Source: Myripristis murdjan (taxonomy: Eukaryota > Chordata > Actinopteri > Holocentriformes > Holocentridae). From it: a stretch of 64,000 bases of DNA. The notes below the pieces were generated by a model. The model was given only the letters and a program-made list of their open reading frames with translations, made no database searches and was not told where the DNA came from. Made by a program: the position numbers and the translations under genes. Position 1 is the first letter of the stretch, and each line of letters opens with the position of its first letter. Location of the stretch: positions 2,486,001-2,550,000 of the forward strand of contig NC_043998.1 in assembly GCF_902150065.1 (NCBI RefSeq). The letters run 5' to 3'. This document shows positions 63,113 through 64,000 of this stretch, piece by piece.

Positions 63113-63117
63113 TTTTT
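63113..63117 (+). terminator. RNA polymerase III terminator of tRNA-Ile
   Basis: TTTTT three bases after the mature tRNA end, the standard Pol III stop. Confidence 0.9.
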
Positions 63118-64000
63118 AGAATGACCGTCACGTGCCGCAGGTGCCCACCGCCACCGGCTCCGGCTCGCCCACCGGCCGAGAGCAAACCGCGGACACACCG
63201 GTCAGCCACGAGACAGCAGGGCAAACTTCTACAAACTGAGATGTAACAGCAGCCCTGATAGGCTGAGCCGCGTCCCAGGCCGTGCCACCACCCATCAACC
63301 CGCACACCTGCAGCCGTGTAGTTTACGTATTAATCCGCCGCTCATGTTTGATAGTATAATTGATAGAAAGATAGGTAGATTTTGCACGGAAAACAATGGT
63401 AGACTTCACCAAATATATCTCTCAACACTTGGAGAGAAATATAGATCTTTAGGAAAATTATTAAACACAAGTAACAAAATTAATAAAGTGGATCAGTTTA
63501 AAAATGCAAGAAAAAAGAAAGAAAAAAAATATTCATACCCTATAAGAGTAATAAAAAATAAAACATCTGCAGAATATCTATACACCTTTCACCTTTGAAC
63601 CTTTGCATAGACTATATATATAATGAAATATATCTGCAATAATTTCCATGTGGCGGTCCTGTGATACCTGGTTCAGCCTTATGGAAAACATTTTATATAA
63701 TATATAATTAATCTTGTAAGTATAAATAGAATATGAGCCGTGGAAAGATATTAACAAAGTTATAATTATCGTTTTCTCAGATTTTACAATTTCTATAGGA
63801 ACATATTTGTTTGCTGTGTTTATAGTAACAAAGATGATGTTATTCATTTAATTAATTCATGAGGAAACTCGGAACAACACATGTCGACGATTTCCTCCTC
63901 ACAAGACAAAAAAGCTCATCAAACAATGGATGTATGCAATATTTAGAGATTATTGTCAGGTACTCACGTTTTTTTTGTTTTGTTTTGTTTTGTTGTATTT
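63118..64000. other. Window end, no gene recognised
   Basis: GC-rich to about 63330, with a CACGTG at 63130-63135, then abruptly AT-rich (63340-63850). It closes with a TTTTG repeat (63970-63993). Short open frames in the AT-rich part look random. Confidence 0.5.

Overview
This is a vertebrate nuclear genome window, most likely from a percomorph teleost fish. The genes are intron-rich, with consensus GT-AG junctions and orthologues of known vertebrate proteins. Long (CA)n/(TG)n microsatellites and Tc1, hAT-type, LINE and tRNA-SINE remnants of the kind common in fish are scattered through it. The species cannot be named from the sequence.

Seven protein-coding genes and one tRNA gene are supported. 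From left to right: the 5' three exons of msh2 (-, mismatch repair, continuing off the left edge); a GTP cyclohydrolase I gene, probably gch2 (+, six exons); cript (-, five exons); pigf (+, five exons); cox7a2l/scaf1 (-, three coding exons); kcng3 (-, two exons); mta3 (+, 19 exons in the long form, with an earlier alternative end); and an intron-containing tRNA-Ile(UAU) at 63016-63109. I traced every exon junction by hand. Reading frames stay open across all of them, and the protein lengths (231, 101, 219, 115, 423 and 700/516 aa) agree with the families.

Apart from gch, the protein genes correspond to genes of human chromosome 2p21: MSH2, CRIPT-PIGF and COX7A2L-KCNG3-MTA3. Human GCH1 lies at 14q22, so this cyclohydrolase is better read as the second vertebrate paralogue (gch2), which mammals lack. 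cript/pigf and kcng3/mta3 are head-to-head pairs with about 1.2 kb between start codons. gch and cript are convergent.

The genes do not form one pathway. msh2 repairs DNA mismatches, gch starts tetrahydrobiopterin/pteridine synthesis, pigf adds ethanolamine phosphate to GPI anchors, cox7a2l links respiratory complexes III and IV, kcng3 modifies Kv2 channels, and mta3 is a NuRD subunit.

The non-coding DNA holds several resolvable events: a Tc1 copy inserted in a MITE, a SINE inserted in a hAT-like element with both sets of target-site duplications visible, a diverged tandem array of about 185 bp units between pigf and cox7a2l, and a 502 bp tandem duplication just upstream of cox7a2l. I found no sign of a wholly new biological system. 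The best leads are the gch promoter E-boxes, the (TG)n tracts in place of normal pyrimidine tracts at five splice acceptors, the conserved alternative 3' end of mta3, and a 28-nt frame-shifting candidate exon in mta3.
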